Shown in pieces: positions 25,586 to 33,462 of a stretch of DNA of 64,000 nt. The stretch comes from DATKJS01 sp964551995 (GTDB lineage Bacteria; Acidobacteriota; Aminicenantia; Aminicenantales; Saccharicenantaceae), in the NCBI GenBank assembly GCA_964551995.1, contig CAZKFD010000016.1:62001-126000 (forward strand), written 5' to 3'. The translations under genes and the position numbers were made by a program. Positions within the stretch are counted from its first letter, which is position 1. Each line of letters starts with the position of its first letter. The notes beneath the pieces were generated by a model. It was given only the letters and a program-made list of their open reading frames with translations. It was not told where the DNA came from and made no database searches.

Positions 25586-26350
25586 TTAGCGGAGATGGAT
25601 CCGGCCCGGATCCAGGTCTTCCCGGATCGTCCGCAGCTCGTCGGCGGTGGGACGGACAGTCAGTGACAGTTTCCGGCTGACCTTGATCTTCCAGCCCGTG
25701 TTCTCCCGCACCTTCCGGAGAGTGACGCCGGGGTGGATCTCCTTCAGGAACATCTCCCGTGTCCTCTTCGAGAACCCGTAGACGCCCAGGTCCGTGATCA
25801 CGAGCGACGGGCCGCCCCCCGGCATACCCCTCTCCCTTCGTTCGTCTCCCCCGCCGAGAAAGCCGGCGCTCGTCACGAAGTCGACGTGCACGGGAAAAGA
25901 CCTGGCCGTCTGAGTCAGGATGATGATGACTTTCTTGGCGTGGATGGCGATCTCGCACGCCCCGCCGCTTCCGGGAAGCCTGATTTTCGGCCTTTCATAG
26001 GGGCCGATCACGGTGGAATTGATGTTGCCGAACCGGTCGACCTGCGCTCCTCCCAGGAATCCGACATCGATCAGGCCCCCCTGGAGATAGTATTGAAAGA
26101 CCTCGACCATGGAACAGATGGACAGCGAGTCCTGGGCCAGGCAGGGATCTCCGATCGACAGCGGCAACCGCGAGGGGACGGCTCCGACGGCGCCCGACTC
26201 GTAGATCAGGACTAGGCCCGGGGCATAGAGCTTCCGGGCCAGGTTGCAGGCGATATTGGGCAAGCCGATGCCGACGAAGACGACCTCGCCGTCGCGCAGC
26301 TCTCGGGCCGCCCTCACGACCATAATCTCGGAGGGCGAATAACCGTTCAT
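25586..26350 (-). CDS. CoA-transferase family I, beta subunit (glutaconate/3-oxoacid type)
   Basis: Second subunit of a family I CoA-transferase, 254 residues. Family blocks are VVRAARELRDGEVVFVGIGLPNIACNLARKL at the start, ESGAVGAV with the glutamate that typically forms the CoA thioester intermediate in beta subunits (IYESG), and DVGFLGGAQVDRFGNINST. The C-terminus is the usual GVTLRKVRENTGWKI segment. The ATG at 26350 follows GGAGAG; the frame runs on upstream but only over the alpha gene in another frame. It follows the alpha subunit by 28 bases. Confidence 0.88.
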   Translation of the reverse strand: MNGYSPSEIMVVRAARELRDGEVVFVGIGLPNIACNLARKLYAPGLVLIYESGAVGAVPSRLPLSIGDPCLAQDSLSICSMVEVFQYYLQGGLIDVGFLGGAQVDRFGNINSTVIGPYERPKIRLPGSGGACEIAIHAKKVIIILTQTARSFPVHVDFVTSAGFLGGGDERRERGMPGGGPSLVITDLGVYGFSKRTREMFLKEIHPGVTLRKVRENTGWKIKVSRKLSLTVRPTADELRTIREDLDPGRIHLR

Positions 26351-26378
26351 ACTCTCTCCTTCATCCTTCCAGGCCGGC

Positions 26379-27290
26379 TCAATACCCGTAGTCGACCGAG
26401 CCGCCGGGGCGGCTCCTGGCCGTGAGCTTCCGGACGTAGTCGGCCCCGAGCTTCTCGCGGTAGGCCTTCCGGTCCGGGACCTCCATAATCCACTCCCGAA
26501 TGTACCTGTCCATGCCCTCCCGGTCCTTCGAGATCCCGGCCCATTCCACGTAGAACCGGTTGTCGCGGTCGTAATAGCCGAGGGCATAGCTCGGGTGGGC
26601 GGCGAAGGGCTCGATGACGACGGCGTCGACGACGAGGCCCGGGATGATGGTTCGGTTGGGGTCGGAGCGGATGACGGAGCTGTCGACAAGCTCCTCGGCC
26701 ACGACAATGACCTTCTTCGCCGCGAAGGCTGCCTCCCGCTGGACCCCCATCAGCCCCCAAATCTGGGCGTTCCCCATGGCGTCGGACCTCTGGACGTGGA
26801 CGATCGCCACATCCGGGTTCAAAGCCGGTACCGTGCTGAAGACCCGGCCCGTATAAGGGCACCGGACCGACCGGATCCGTTTGTTCTTCACGGGCAGAGT
26901 GCTGCCCTCGAAGCCCTTGAGGTGCATGAAGGGAAGGCCGGCGGCGCCGGCCATGAACCGCGCCACCATGCCGAAATGGGTGTACTCCTCGACCTCGACG
27001 CGCCGCGGGACGCCGGCCTCGATCGCCCTCCGGAGGCCGTAGAGGGAGCCGACGCCCGGGTTCCCCGCCCAGCTGAAAACGAGCCTACGGACACAGCCGG
27101 CCGCGACCATCTGGTCGTAGATCAGGTCAGGGGTTAGGCGGCAGGCCGCGAGGTCCTTTTTCCCCTGGCGGATGATCTCGTGCCCGGCGGCGAAGCAGAT
27201 GAGATGCGTGAAGCCCTCGATGACGATCGTATCCCCGTCGCCGACAAATTCGGCGACGGCTTCGGACATAGTCCTGAGCTTGCCGGTCAC
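26379..27290 (-). CDS. CoA-transferase family I, alpha subunit (glutaconate CoA-transferase-like)
   Basis: First subunit, 303 residues. It begins VTGKLRTMSEAVAEFVGDGDTIVIEGFTHLICFAAGHEII, the glutaconate CoA-transferase A pattern, and carries VPALNPDVAIVHVQRSDAMGNAQIWG, typical of GctA and AtoD-like proteins. Active family members here move CoA between acetyl-CoA and a carboxylic acid. The start is a GTG at 27290 that overlaps the aminotransferase stop by four bases (GTGA), with GGAGG upstream; the next ATG at 27269 has no site. Sits third-last in the 31179-25586 operon. Confidence 0.88.
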   Translation of the reverse strand: MTGKLRTMSEAVAEFVGDGDTIVIEGFTHLICFAAGHEIIRQGKKDLAACRLTPDLIYDQMVAAGCVRRLVFSWAGNPGVGSLYGLRRAIEAGVPRRVEVEEYTHFGMVARFMAGAAGLPFMHLKGFEGSTLPVKNKRIRSVRCPYTGRVFSTVPALNPDVAIVHVQRSDAMGNAQIWGLMGVQREAAFAAKKVIVVAEELVDSSVIRSDPNRTIIPGLVVDAVVIEPFAAHPSYALGYYDRDNRFYVEWAGISKDREGMDRYIREWIMEVPDRKAYREKLGADYVRKLTARSRPGGSVDYGY

Positions 27291-28633
27291 GGCTTCGACG
27301 CCTCCGCGGAATATCCGGCCAGCACGTCGGCGAAGATGTCTAAAGCCGTGTCGACGTCGCGCCGGGTAACGACGAGGGGCGGGCAAAAGCGGATGACGTT
27401 CTCGCCGCAGGAGAGCAGCAACAGGCCCTTCCGGAAGGCCCGCTGGACGATCTCATGGGCCTCGTCCGAGGCGGGCTCGAGAGTCGCCCGGTCGCGGACG
27501 AGTTCGACCCCGACCATCAGGCCGATGCCCCGCACGTCCCCTATTAGAGGATGGTCTTTCTTGAGTCTCTTCAGCCGCGCGAGGAGCCGGGCGCCCATGC
27601 GCGCGGCGTTGCTCATCAGGCCCCGCTCCAAAAGGTCGAGCGTGGCCAGGGCTGCGACGCAGGCCAGGGGATTCCCCCCGAACGTGCTGCCGTGGCTGCC
27701 GGCCTTCCAGCTCATGAATTTCTTTTTCGATACGACGGCGCCGAGCGGCAGCCCCGACGCCAGACCCTTGGCCAGCAGGACGATATCGGGCTCCACGCCG
27801 AAATTTTCGACGGCCAGGAACTTCCCCGTCCGTCCCATCCCCGACTGAATCTCGTCGACAACGAGAAGGATGCCGTTCCTGGAGGCGAACGCCCTGAGCT
27901 TCCTGAGGAACTCCGGCGGCGGCACGATGTACCCGCCCTCCCCCTGGATGGGCTCGACGAAGATGGCCGCGATCTCCCGGGGATTCATGAGCGTCCGGCA
28001 GACGACCTTCTCGATCGCCTCCGCGCAGTGGATGCCGCAGGAGCTGTAGGAAAGGTTGTACGGGCAACGGAGGCAGTAGCCGTACGGAACATGGTGGACG
28101 CCCGGAAGAAAGGCCGAGAAATGGGCCCGCTGGGCCGCCTTGCTCGCCGTCAGGCTCAGGGCCCCCATCGTCCGGCCGTGAAAGGCCCCGAGAAAGGAGA
28201 TGATGTACGGCCTCTGGGTCGAGTAGCGGACGAGCTTGATGGCCGTTTCGACGGCCTCGGCGCCGGAATTCGTGAAGAAGACGCTTTTCTCCCCCTCTAT
28301 GGGGACCATCCCGACCAGACGTTCGGCCAGATCCGCAAAGGACTCATAATAAAAATCGGTCGAGCAGAGATGGAAGAACCTCTCGCTTTGGGCCTTGACG
28401 GCCCGGACGATCCGGGGATGGCTGTATCCCGTGATGTTGACCGCGATGCCGGCCATGAAGTCCAGAAAGCGGTTGCCGTCGACGTCCTCGATCACCGCTC
28501 CCCTCCCCCTTTCGATCACCAGGGGATACTCCTTGATGTACGAGCTGGACGTGAAGCGGCGGTCCTTGGCGATGATCCTCTTGGCCCTTTTCCCCGGCAA
28601 CGATGTTTTGATGTCGGGCGTGCGCGTTTTCAT
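27287..28633 (-). CDS. Class III aminotransferase (omega-amino acid type)
   Basis: A 448-residue PLP enzyme of the 4-aminobutyrate/ornithine aminotransferase group. Motifs: TNSGAEAVETAIKL for phosphate binding, LLVVDEIQSGMGRTGKF with the cofactor-binding Asp, and Lys289 in LLAKGLASG as the Schiff-base lysine. A four-Cys stretch, YCLRCPYNLSYSSCGIHC, lies after the PLP-loop. Related archaeal and eukaryotic GABA transaminases have cysteines there that bind an iron-sulphur cluster, so such a site is possible. It overlaps the CoA-transferase alpha gene and follows the thiolase by 15 bases. Confidence 0.88.
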   Translation of the reverse strand: MKTRTPDIKTSLPGKRAKRIIAKDRRFTSSSYIKEYPLVIERGRGAVIEDVDGNRFLDFMAGIAVNITGYSHPRIVRAVKAQSERFFHLCSTDFYYESFADLAERLVGMVPIEGEKSVFFTNSGAEAVETAIKLVRYSTQRPYIISFLGAFHGRTMGALSLTASKAAQRAHFSAFLPGVHHVPYGYCLRCPYNLSYSSCGIHCAEAIEKVVCRTLMNPREIAAIFVEPIQGEGGYIVPPPEFLRKLRAFASRNGILLVVDEIQSGMGRTGKFLAVENFGVEPDIVLLAKGLASGLPLGAVVSKKKFMSWKAGSHGSTFGGNPLACVAALATLDLLERGLMSNAARMGARLLARLKRLKKDHPLIGDVRGIGLMVGVELVRDRATLEPASDEAHEIVQRAFRKGLLLLSCGENVIRFCPPLVVTRRDVDTALDIFADVLAGYSAEASKP

Positions 28634-28648
28634 CTCCGGCCCACCTCC

Positions 28649-29830
28649 CTAGAGTCTCCTCAGAACGAGGGACATTCCCTGCCCTCCGCTGACACAGAGC
28701 GTCGCCAGTCCGAGCTCCTTGTCCTCCCGGATCAGGCTGTGGAGCAGGGTTACTGTAATCCTCGCCCCCGAGCAGCCGATGGGATGGCCCAGGGCGATCG
28801 CTCCTCCGCGGATATTTCTCCTGGTTGTGTCCCACGCAAGCTCGCGTTCGACGGCCAGGACTTGGGCGGCGAAGGCCTCGTTGATCTCGATGAGGTCAAG
28901 GTCGGCGAAGCCCAGCTTCAGCCGGCTCATCAGCTTCCGTGTGGCGGGCACAGGGCCGAGGCCCATCTCCTTCGGGTCGACGCCCGCCGAGGCGAAGCCC
29001 AGGACCTCAGCCAGGGGCCGAAGCTCCAGCTCGGCGGCGCGGCCGGCTGTTGTCAGGACCATGGCCGCCGCGGCGTCGGTGAGCCCGGAGGAGTTTCCCG
29101 CCGTGACCGTGCCTCCCTTCCTGAACACAGGAGGGAGCCCGGCGAGCCTGTCCAGAGTCGTGTCCGGGCGCGGATGCTCGTCCCGCGTCACGATAGTCTC
29201 TTTTCCCTGTTTATCCTCCGTCCGGACGGAAACGATCTCGTCCGCGAACGCTCCTTCCTCCACGGCCCGCTTCGCCTTCATCTGGCTTCCATAGGCGTAT
29301 TCGTCCTGCTCGAGGCGGGAGAGTTTGTACGCCTCCGCCAGTCTCTCGGCCGTTTCGCCCATCACCATGTCTGCCAGCGGACAGAACAGGCCGTCCCTGT
29401 ACATCGCGTCGACGGCCACCGCGTCCCCCAGCCGGTATCCCCACCGGGCCCCGTCAAGAAGATAGGGGATCTGGGACATGTTCTCGGTTCCGCCGGCCAG
29501 GACGATCCCGTTCTCCCCGAGGAGCAGCGATTGGGCGGCGAGGTGGAGCGCCTCCATTCCCGAAGCGCAGGCCTTGTTGACGGTGAAGGCCGGCTTTTCG
29601 GCCGGGATGCCCGAACGAACGAGAATCTGCCGCGCCGGGTTGGGCCTGTTCCCGGCCTGCCGGGCATGCCCGAAGATGACCTCGTCCACCTGGGAAGGCT
29701 CCAGGCGGGCCCGCTCGAGCGCCGCCCGGGAGGCGGCCGTGGCCAGGTCCACCGCGCACGTTTCCCGGAAGGCCCCGCCGAACTTGCCCACGGGCGTCCT
29801 GACTGCGCTGAGAATGACGACCTTGTCCAT
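28649..29830 (-). CDS. Thiolase (acetyl-CoA acetyltransferase type)
   Basis: A 393-residue thiolase that condenses or cleaves acyl-CoA with acetyl-CoA. The nucleophilic Cys88 is in NKACASGMEA, the catalytic His is in GGAIALGHPIGCSG near residue 350 and the second Cys in LCVSGGQG near 380. The set is complete, so it should be active. The ATG at 29830 follows AAGGA and the frame upstream is out of homology. Within an operon of aminotransferases and a CoA-transferase it probably ends an amino acid degradation route by making acetyl-CoA (inference). Confidence 0.92.
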   Translation of the reverse strand: MDKVVILSAVRTPVGKFGGAFRETCAVDLATAASRAALERARLEPSQVDEVIFGHARQAGNRPNPARQILVRSGIPAEKPAFTVNKACASGMEALHLAAQSLLLGENGIVLAGGTENMSQIPYLLDGARWGYRLGDAVAVDAMYRDGLFCPLADMVMGETAERLAEAYKLSRLEQDEYAYGSQMKAKRAVEEGAFADEIVSVRTEDKQGKETIVTRDEHPRPDTTLDRLAGLPPVFRKGGTVTAGNSSGLTDAAAAMVLTTAGRAAELELRPLAEVLGFASAGVDPKEMGLGPVPATRKLMSRLKLGFADLDLIEINEAFAAQVLAVERELAWDTTRRNIRGGAIALGHPIGCSGARITVTLLHSLIREDKELGLATLCVSGGQGMSLVLRRL

Positions 29831-29841
29831 CTGTCCTTCTT

Positions 29842-31179
29842 TCAGGCGCTCTTTTCCATAACTGAGAGGACCTCGTCCATTTTCTTCCGCAGCAGGGCGA
29901 TGTCCCCCGCGGTAACGGTGAACGGCGGCGCCACCAGGACAAGGTCCCCGTCGACGCCGTCGGCCTGTCCGGTGTTCCACCAGAGGATCAGGCCTCTCTT
30001 TCTGGCCTCGGCCAGGAACTTCTCGGCGTACATCCGTCGCCGCGGAAAAGGCCGCCGGCTCTTTTTATCCTCGACGAACTCGACGCCGACGAGCAGCCCC
30101 TTGCCTCGGACGTCCCCGACGTGGGGATGGGACAGCAAGGGCATCAGCGCATCCAGAAGCGCGTTTCCCGCTTTCGCACAGCGGGCGACGAGCCGGTTCT
30201 TCCCGATGACGTCCAGCGTGGCCAGTCCGGCGGCGCAGCCCACCGGATGATGGGAGAAGGTTTGGGCATGGAGGAAGCTCGTCCCCTTCCTGTAGAGAAC
30301 GTCCACCAGCTCCTTCCCTGCCGCGACGGCGCTCAGAGGGATATAGCCTCCGGTCAGTCCCTTCCCCAGGACGACGATGTCTGGTACGAAATCGAAATGG
30401 TCCGAGGCGAGCCACTTTCCCGTCCGGCCCATTCCCGTCATGACTTCGTCGGTGACGAGGAGAACGCCGTTCCGGTCGCAGATGGCGCGGACGGCCGGGA
30501 AATATTCAGGAGGCGGGACGGCCGCTCCTGTCGTCGCTCCGCCGATGACCTCGGTGACGAACGCCGCGACGTTCTCCTGACCAGCGCTCCGGATGGCCCT
30601 TTCGAGCTCGACCGCGCATCTCACGCGGCACGCGGGATACGTTTCGCCTCGGTAGCAGCGGTAGCAGTAGGGCGCGGGGATCTTGACGCTCTCGGCGAGC
30701 ATCGGCCGGAACGTTTCCTGATAGTGACGGCGGGCCGAGAGGGAGAGCGCCGCGAGCGTGTTGCCGTGATAGCTCGGCGTCCGGGAGATGAAAAGGCGTT
30801 TGGACGGTCGGCCCCGTTCCACCCAATACTGGCGAGCCAGCTTGAGGGCGGCCTCGACGGCCTCCGAGCCGCTCGAAAGGAAATAGACCTTGGCCCCCGG
30901 AAAGGGCAGGAAGCGGGCCACGCGCCGGGCCAGGCTTTCGACAGGCTCGTGGCTGAACTGCATCCCATTCGCGTAAGCGACGCGCCGGGCCTGGCGGCCG
31001 ATGGCCTCGCTCACCTCCCGGACCCCGTGGCCGATATTGACGACCGCGGCCCCGCCGCTCGCGTCCAGGTATCTTTTTCCCTCCGCGTCATACAGATAGG
31101 CGCCGCGGCCCCGCCGGATCACGGGGTAGGAGGCGTGCAAATTTCGATAGAAGACCGAGCCTTGCGGATACCTTTTCAC
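29842..31179 (-). CDS. Class III aminotransferase (second copy, omega-amino acid type)
   Basis: A 445-residue PLP aminotransferase, paralogous to the one at 27287. It has SSGSEAVEAALKLA, LLVTDEVMTGMGRTGKW and the Schiff-base Lys273 in VVLGKGLTGG. It also carries a four-Cys element, YCYRCYRGETYPACRVRC, in the same place as its paralogue. First gene of the operon; GTG start after GGTGGGGG. Two aminotransferases with different substrate pockets suggest two successive or alternative amino acids. Confidence 0.88.
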   Translation of the reverse strand: MKRYPQGSVFYRNLHASYPVIRRGRGAYLYDAEGKRYLDASGGAAVVNIGHGVREVSEAIGRQARRVAYANGMQFSHEPVESLARRVARFLPFPGAKVYFLSSGSEAVEAALKLARQYWVERGRPSKRLFISRTPSYHGNTLAALSLSARRHYQETFRPMLAESVKIPAPYCYRCYRGETYPACRVRCAVELERAIRSAGQENVAAFVTEVIGGATTGAAVPPPEYFPAVRAICDRNGVLLVTDEVMTGMGRTGKWLASDHFDFVPDIVVLGKGLTGGYIPLSAVAAGKELVDVLYRKGTSFLHAQTFSHHPVGCAAGLATLDVIGKNRLVARCAKAGNALLDALMPLLSHPHVGDVRGKGLLVGVEFVEDKKSRRPFPRRRMYAEKFLAEARKRGLILWWNTGQADGVDGDLVLVAPPFTVTAGDIALLRKKMDEVLSVMEKSA

Positions 31180-31197
31180 GCTAATGCCCCCACCGCT

Positions 31198-31226
31198 ATT
31201 ATTCTTACTCCGGGGCCCGATGTCAA
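31198..31226 (-). promoter_or_regulatory. Promoter of the aminotransferase-thiolase-CoA-transferase operon
   Basis: Minus-strand TTGACA (31221-31226) and AATAAT (31198-31203), spacer 17 bases, immediately before the GTG start at 31179. Confidence 0.6.
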
Positions 31227-31275
31227 AGCCGGGGCGTGCTCCTGCCTGAGCCTTCGAGAAGCCGTCGGCCCGCCT

Positions 31276-32199
31276 TTAGGCCGGACGGTCCCGCTCGCCC
31301 CGAAGCACCTCCTCGAGGTCGGGAGGCAGCGGGGAGGCGAATTCGAGGCGCTCACCGGTCGCTGGGTGGAGGAAGGAAATGACGTGGGCATGGAGGAAGA
31401 GCCGCGGCTCCGTCCGCCCATCCTTCCGGCGCCCGTAGAGACGGTCCCCGACGATGGGATGGCCCGCCGCGGCGAGATGGACGCGGATCTGGTGCGTGCG
31501 TCCCGTCGTCGGCCGGATTTCAAGGAGGGTCTCGTCGGGGAATGTTTCGAGGACCCTGAAATACGTTTCCGCGTCTTTGGCGTGCCGCGACCGGACCGAT
31601 ATTCTCTTGCCGTCGGTCGCGTGCCGGCCGATCGGCCAGTCGATCCTGCCCTCGGGAGCGGTGACCCGCCCCCGGACAAGGCCGAGATAAGTCTTCCAGA
31701 CATCTTTGCGCCGGAACTGCCCGACCAGGGAATCATAGGCCCGGGCCGAGCGGGCGGCCACCATTACGCCTGAGGTGTCCTTGTCCAGCCTGTGGACGAT
31801 CCCCGCACGTTCGGGCGCGCCAATCCCGGCCATTTCGGGAAAATGGTGCAGCAGGGCGTTGGCCAGCGTCCCGGAGGCGTTCCCTGCGCCCGGATGGACG
31901 ACGAGCCCGGACGGCTTGTCGAGAACGACGACGTCTGCGTCCTTGTAAAGCACCTTCAGGGGCAGGTCCTCCGGCTGCAGGCGTCCGGGGCCAGGGACGT
32001 CGTACTCGAGCACAACATCGTCGCCGGGCCTCAGGAGATAGCTCGAGCGCCGGGCCGCCCCCCCGACGTGGACGGCTCCGCCCGCGATGAGCTTCTTGAC
32101 CCGGGAGCGGCTGAGCGCAGGGACCTTGCGGGCAAGGAAAACGTCCAGACGCTCCCCTTCACCTGAACCGGGCTCGACGAGGAACTCGCTCTTAGGCAC
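31276..32199 (-). CDS. rluD: RluD-type 23S rRNA pseudouridine synthase
   Basis: A 307-residue enzyme with an N-terminal S4 RNA-binding domain (about 16-66) and the RluA/RluD catalytic domain. The signature HRLDKDTSG is at 136-144 with catalytic Asp139, and TGRTHQIRVH follows. The length and S4 domain favour RluD (23S helix 69) over RluA or RluC. It overlaps lgt by eight bases and ends the ileS-lspA-lgt-rluD operon; association with lspA is common in bacteria. Confidence 0.93.
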   Translation of the reverse strand: MPKSEFLVEPGSGEGERLDVFLARKVPALSRSRVKKLIAGGAVHVGGAARRSSYLLRPGDDVVLEYDVPGPGRLQPEDLPLKVLYKDADVVVLDKPSGLVVHPGAGNASGTLANALLHHFPEMAGIGAPERAGIVHRLDKDTSGVMVAARSARAYDSLVGQFRRKDVWKTYLGLVRGRVTAPEGRIDWPIGRHATDGKRISVRSRHAKDAETYFRVLETFPDETLLEIRPTTGRTHQIRVHLAAAGHPIVGDRLYGRRKDGRTEPRLFLHAHVISFLHPATGERLEFASPLPPDLEEVLRGERDRPA

Positions 32200-32989
32200 G
32201 TTTGCGCCGCTTGAGGATCACGGCCAGCGTCGTCCCCCCGATAAGGCCCAGTATGCAATAGAGCTGGGGATACGAGAGGCTCGAGAAGGGCGTCGCCCCC
32301 TGAATGAAGTAAGCTCGTTCCGCATGGTCGCCGCGGAAGTATTCGGTAAAAAAGCGGATGACGGAATAGTCAACGATGTAGAGTGAGAAGACCAGTCCGG
32401 GGAACAACCTTTTCCTGAGGACGAAGAAGAGGACGAGGAAGTTGAGGAAATTGAGGACCGATTCGTAGAGCTGCACGGGATAGAGGGGGATGTGGAGCGG
32501 GATCCCCGTCAGGTAGTGGGCGTAGACGCTTTTGAAAACGACCCCCCACGCGGGCGAGCACTCGCTCCCGTAGCAGCAGCCCGCCGTGAAGCATCCGATG
32601 CGGCCGAAGCCGTGCCCCAAGGCAAGGGCCGGAGCGATGAGGTCTGCCGCCCGCCACGCGGGGATCTTTTTTTTATGGAAATACCAGAAAGCGAAGATGA
32701 CCCCAAAGGTCAGCCCCCCTTGAAAGACGCCGCCCGAGCGCGCCAGGCTGAACAGCTCCCGGGGGTTGTTGACGTAATAGGAGATGTTGCCGACAAAGAG
32801 GATCAGCTTGGCCCCGATCAGGGAGACGATGATCGTATAGAACGCCGCGTCCATGAGCTTCGGCGCGTCGAGCCCCGCCTTTTTCGCCTGGACCCAGAGA
32901 AACCAGAGCGCTGCGGCGACACCGACGGCCATCATGAAACCATAGGTGTGGATGGTGACGGGGCCGAGTCTTAAGAGGATGGGGTGCAT
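32192..32989 (-). CDS. lgt: Prolipoprotein diacylglyceryl transferase
   Basis: Transfers diacylglycerol from phosphatidylglycerol to the lipobox cysteine of prolipoproteins. The 265-residue polytopic protein has the Lgt signature around HGFGRIGCFTAGCCYG (126-141) with essential Arg130, the YGFMMAVG segment near the N-terminus, and the C-terminal RFFTEYFRGD motif. It overlaps lspA by 19 bases, so the first two enzymes of lipoprotein maturation are made together. Several lipoproteins in this window would be substrates. Confidence 0.95.
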   Translation of the reverse strand: MHPILLRLGPVTIHTYGFMMAVGVAAALWFLWVQAKKAGLDAPKLMDAAFYTIIVSLIGAKLILFVGNISYYVNNPRELFSLARSGGVFQGGLTFGVIFAFWYFHKKKIPAWRAADLIAPALALGHGFGRIGCFTAGCCYGSECSPAWGVVFKSVYAHYLTGIPLHIPLYPVQLYESVLNFLNFLVLFFVLRKRLFPGLVFSLYIVDYSVIRFFTEYFRGDHAERAYFIQGATPFSSLSYPQLYCILGLIGGTTLAVILKRRKRA

Positions 32990-33462
32990 GCCGGCTTCCT
33001 CCTGAAGAAGATCAGAAGCATGAGGACCGCGCCGATCGTGATGCAGGAATCGGCCACGTTGAAGAACGGCCAGTGCGCCCCCCGGACGTGGAGGTCCAGG
33101 AAGTCGAGCACATAGCCGCGGATGAGCCGGTCGATGATGTTCCCCAGGGCGCCGGCGAGGATGAGAGATAGGGAGATCTTCATCAGCCTGTCCGCGGGCG
33201 ACGTCTTGACGAAGTAGAACACGACAAGCCCCAGGGCCAGAAGCGAGGCCACGGTCAGGATGGCGAAGACGGTCCGGTTGTTCATTTGATTGAAGGCGCC
33301 GAAGATCGCGCCCCGGTTGTGGACGCGCGTGATATTGAAGACCTCGGGGATGACCGTGACGCTCGTGTACAGGTCGACAGTCCGGGCGACGACCGCCTTG
33401 ACGGCCTGGTCGAGCACGATCAGGACCGCCATCAGGACGAAATAGGGCCGGTTGCTTTTCAC
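32971..33462 (-). CDS. lspA: Lipoprotein signal peptidase (signal peptidase II)
   Basis: Removes the signal peptide after Lgt modification. The 163-residue membrane protein has four predicted helices and both catalytic aspartates, Asp111 in GNIIDR and Asp138 in FNVAD, plus the VHNRGAIFG motif. The GTG start at 33462 overlaps the ileS stop by four bases (GTGA). A longer open frame extends upstream across ileS but has no homology. Confidence 0.95.
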   Translation of the reverse strand: MKSNRPYFVLMAVLIVLDQAVKAVVARTVDLYTSVTVIPEVFNITRVHNRGAIFGAFNQMNNRTVFAILTVASLLALGLVVFYFVKTSPADRLMKISLSLILAGALGNIIDRLIRGYVLDFLDLHVRGAHWPFFNVADSCITIGAVLMLLIFFRRKPACTPSS

